Origin: a virus
Length of the DNA: 40,144 nucleotides
IMG/VR virus record: IMGVR_UViG_3300042465_001389
Location: 1 to 40,144 of that record
Direction: 5' to 3' (one strand)
Both the position numbers and the translations under genes were made by a program. How positions within the stretch are numbered: the stretch's first letter is position 1; the number at the start of each line of letters is the position of its first letter. The notes below the pieces were generated by a model. That model ran no database searches. It saw nothing but the letters and a program-made list of their open reading frames with translations, and had not been told where the DNA came from. Positions 38,744 through 40,144 of this stretch are shown here, piece after piece.

Positions 38744-39065
38744 AATCAGAAAGGTCTTGCGTTTAAATGACCGTGTTTATTACACGCTTGTGTATAACGC
38801 AAAGAACTTTGATGGAGCCAAGTGTTTTGGTGTACCAACCGAAGTGTTTTACCCAGTCACCGATAAGTTTACTGCCGAGGAGGAGCGGTATATCCGCGAC
38901 AGAGTATGCGGTGGCTGTCCAGTCCTTGAAGCGTGTGCCGAGTGGGGACTAGCCCATGAACGCTACGGAATATGGGGTGGTATGACACCCGTAATGAGAG
39001 ATAGAGTACGCAGAAAACGCAAGTGGGGTTTGACAGACCCGCAGTTGCGCGATACTCAAAGATAG
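38706..39065 (+). CDS. WhiB-family iron-sulphur transcription regulator
   Basis: 119 residues. Four cysteines in WhiB order, Cys40, Cys68, Cys71 and Cys77 (KCFG; VCGGCPVLEACAEW), and the GIWGG turn at 88-92 followed by a basic C-terminal segment (RDRVRRKRK). WhiB-like proteins hold a 4Fe-4S cluster, bind sigma region 4 and are restricted to Actinobacteria and their phages, so this gene gives the best host evidence. In phages they can reprogramme host genes; here one target could be the phage sigma-like factor. Last gene of the rightward operon. Confidence 0.9.
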   Translation: MAQDTQTQPRFHRIRKVLRLNDRVYYTLVYNAKNFDGAKCFGVPTEVFYPVTDKFTAEEERYIRDRVCGGCPVLEACAEWGLAHERYGIWGGMTPVMRDRVRRKRKWGLTDPQLRDTQR

Positions 39066-39080
39066 AATAAACTAAGAACA

Positions 39081-39147
39081 AGAAGCACCTGCACTCCTTT
39101 CGTCGGGTATGTACTCCAGTCACATAATGCAGGTGCTTCTCTCTTTT
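39081..39147. terminator. Bidirectional hairpin between convergent operons
   Basis: A perfect 13-base inverted repeat, AGAAGCACCTGCA at 39081-39093 and TGCAGGTGCTTCT at 39128-39140, with a 34-base loop, followed on the plus strand by CTCTTTT. It lies exactly between the rightward WhiB gene and the leftward dNMP kinase gene, so it can end transcription from both sides. The loop contains CCTTTCGTCGG, the complement of the ACGAAAGG ribosome-binding motif used elsewhere in this genome. Confidence 0.75.
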
Positions 39148-39152
39148 ACAAA

Positions 39153-39689
39153 TTAAAGTTTGTGAACATTATGCATCAACATGAATACCTCATTAGCAAG
39201 TTCATCAAGTGAGCCATCGTTGTATACAACTCGTTTAAACATGTGATTATCTAATGCGCGTTCGCTTATATGGTCATTGACTGCGCCATGGTTGTGTCTG
39301 TTTATACGCCACACTTCACCACCGCGTTCTTCAATCATGCGTGCTTCGTTAGGGAAGCGAACATCAGGGATAATAATGCGCTCATCAGTGTCAATCTTAT
39401 TAAACAAACGCCACACCCAAACATCTTCATGAATTAACTTACGACCAACTTCGGTACCCATAACTTGTAGCAGTCGGCGCACTTCATCTTTAGCCTTTGC
39501 TACTTCCCAACCATACATAGTAACTATCTCGTTTAAACGATGACCGTCATGCAAGATGGGGTTGAGTGCAAGCAATGCTTCTCTTATGCCATCAGCGAAC
39601 GCCATGCGTTTAAACTGATAGTTCAATACAAGTAACTCAGCAACTGTGTCCTTGCCACTACGAGCATATCCACTTAATCCAATAATCAC
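39153..39689 (-). CDS. Deoxynucleoside monophosphate kinase
   Basis: A 178-residue P-loop kinase with the nucleotide-binding loop GYARSGKDT at residues 7-15, right after the first beta strand MIIGLS. This arrangement is that of phage dNMP kinases, related to dephospho-CoA kinase, which phosphorylate dNMPs to supply precursors for phage DNA synthesis. Later segments (VWRLFNKIDTDERIIIPDV, RFPNEARMIEERGG) match the substrate-binding region of that family. The start is GTG, overlapping the stop of the sigma-like gene (GTGA), so translation is probably coupled. It is the last gene of the leftward non-structural operon and faces WhiB across a shared hairpin terminator. Copies of GTTTAAAC lie at 39233, 39531 and 39608 inside the gene. 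Confidence 0.88.
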   Translation of the reverse strand: MIIGLSGYARSGKDTVAELLVLNYQFKRMAFADGIREALLALNPILHDGHRLNEIVTMYGWEVAKAKDEVRRLLQVMGTEVGRKLIHEDVWVWRLFNKIDTDERIIIPDVRFPNEARMIEERGGEVWRINRHNHGAVNDHISERALDNHMFKRVVYNDGSLDELANEVFMLMHNVHKL

Positions 39690-40144
39690 TCTTGCTCCTC
39701 CTGATTTCTTATCTCTGCTCTTGCTTCGGCATTACTACGAACGCGCCTACGACCACGCCACACTGGTGCTTCGCCACCTAATCTGTCTTGTAGTTTAGTA
39801 AGCGCCCGTTTAACACGCTTACGCATGGCTTCCTCAGTGGTGCCATACGATTCAGCCAACGCGCCAAATTCCATACCACCATTGGCATAGCGCATACGCA
39901 GCAAGTCCTGGTCTGTCTTGTTTAAACGGTCAAGTCCTGCTGCTACATCTGACAACAGCGCAATGCGATTGCCACCCTCTGATGGTTTAGAACTACGAGA
40001 AATATATTCACTGCTCATATCGGGAGTATCAGTCCACCCCTCATGAGTCCACACATCACGCAACAATTCATGAAGCACCTCATGCGTGTAATAAAAACTA
40101 TCAGCAATAGGTGAACGAGATAGATGCGAGCGCTCTTTGGCAAC
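39686..40144 (-). CDS. Sigma-70-like factor, C-terminal part (continues at position 354 on the circle)
   Basis: Bases 40013-40144 duplicate 1-132, so this open frame is the C-terminal half of the gene that starts at 354. The full product is 226 residues. Residues about 144-196 form a sigma region 4-type helix-turn-helix: LDRLNKTDQDLLRMRY, then EFGALAESYGTTEEAMRKRV, then a basic tail rich in Arg. Region 4 binds -35 elements in sigma factors. The gene ends in GTGA, shared with the start of the dNMP kinase gene. The only difference between the two copies of the overlap (A at 127, G at 40139) is synonymous, GCT/GCC for Ala. A GTTTAAAC copy at 39920 encodes Leu-Asn just before the HTH. Confidence 0.75.
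   Translation of the reverse strand, partial: VAKERSHLSRSPIADSFYYTHEVLHELLRDVWTHEGWTDTPDMSSEYISRSSKPSEGGNRIALLSDVAAGLDRLNKTDQDLLRMRYANGGMEFGALAESYGTTEEAMRKRVKRALTKLQDRLGGEAPVWRGRRRVRSNAEARAEIRNQEEQE
40013..40144. repeat. Terminal repeat equal to bases 1-132 (circular closure)
   Basis: 132 bases match 1-132 with one mismatch (A127/G40139), synonymous in the sigma-like gene. This closes the map at about 40,012 bp. It is either an assembly overlap of a circularly permuted genome or a short direct terminal repeat. Confidence 0.9.

Overview
The window is one essentially complete genome of a small double-stranded DNA phage of Actinobacteria, of podovirus-like (short-tailed) type. Bases 40013-40144 repeat bases 1-132 with a single mismatch, so the contig closes into a circle of about 40,012 bp, and one gene runs across the join. 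The actinobacterial host is inferred from a WhiB-family regulator (38706-39065) and from a holin, zinc-ribbon and SprT-like/amidoligase neighbourhood typical of actinophages. The moderate GC content (mid-40s % by eye) fits low-GC freshwater Actinobacteria better than Mycobacterium or Streptomyces, but the host is an inference. I found no integrase, no repressor of known type, no tRNA, no CRISPR array and no DNA polymerase. It looks lytic and dependent on host polymerase.

Layout. (1) Leftward late operon, about 32.9 kb down to 5.8 kb, all on the minus strand: large terminase with an N-terminal HTH, portal, small basic protein, a 2029-residue giant protein, three further large virion-type proteins, scaffold, N4-gp56-like major capsid protein with an inserted domain, a run of small genes coupled by TAATG or ATGA overlaps, a tail adaptor candidate, an Ala/Ser/Thr-repeat tail fibre, a three-fold array of [C1q-like fibre + small partner] cassettes, a large tail protein, then lysis genes (holin-like, M15-type peptidase endolysin, holin) and a strong terminator near 5.76 kb. 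(2) Leftward replication and regulation operon, 5362 down through 1 and across the join to 39153: Cas4/AddB-like Fe-S exonuclease, zinc-ribbon protein, RecA/DnaB-like ATPase, small proteins, glycosyltransferase, resolvase-like nuclease, primase split into zinc-finger and TOPRIM genes, a second PD-(D/E)XK candidate, a sigma-70-like factor and a dNMP kinase. (3) Rightward operon, 33.7-39.1 kb: a SprT-related protein that has lost its catalytic motif, amidoligase, three tiny genes, a class II glutamine amidotransferase, a chain of small genes, a lytic transglycosylase and WhiB. It ends at a hairpin facing the dNMP kinase gene. The 32.9-33.8 kb divergent gap is non-coding and rich in inverted repeats, so it is the best candidate for origin and control region.

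The most unusual feature is the perfect palindrome GTTTAAAC. I count 41 exact copies in the circle where fewer than one is expected by chance; 35 lie in the roughly 13.5 kb of non-structural genes and flanks, and only six in the 26.5 kb of virion genes. It is read in three different codon phases (Leu-Asn, Phe-Lys, Val-stop) and also occurs in non-coding DNA, so it is kept at DNA or RNA level, not for protein sequence. Single copies sit in a putative promoter spacer, in a terminator loop and between Shine-Dalgarno and start codon of several small genes.
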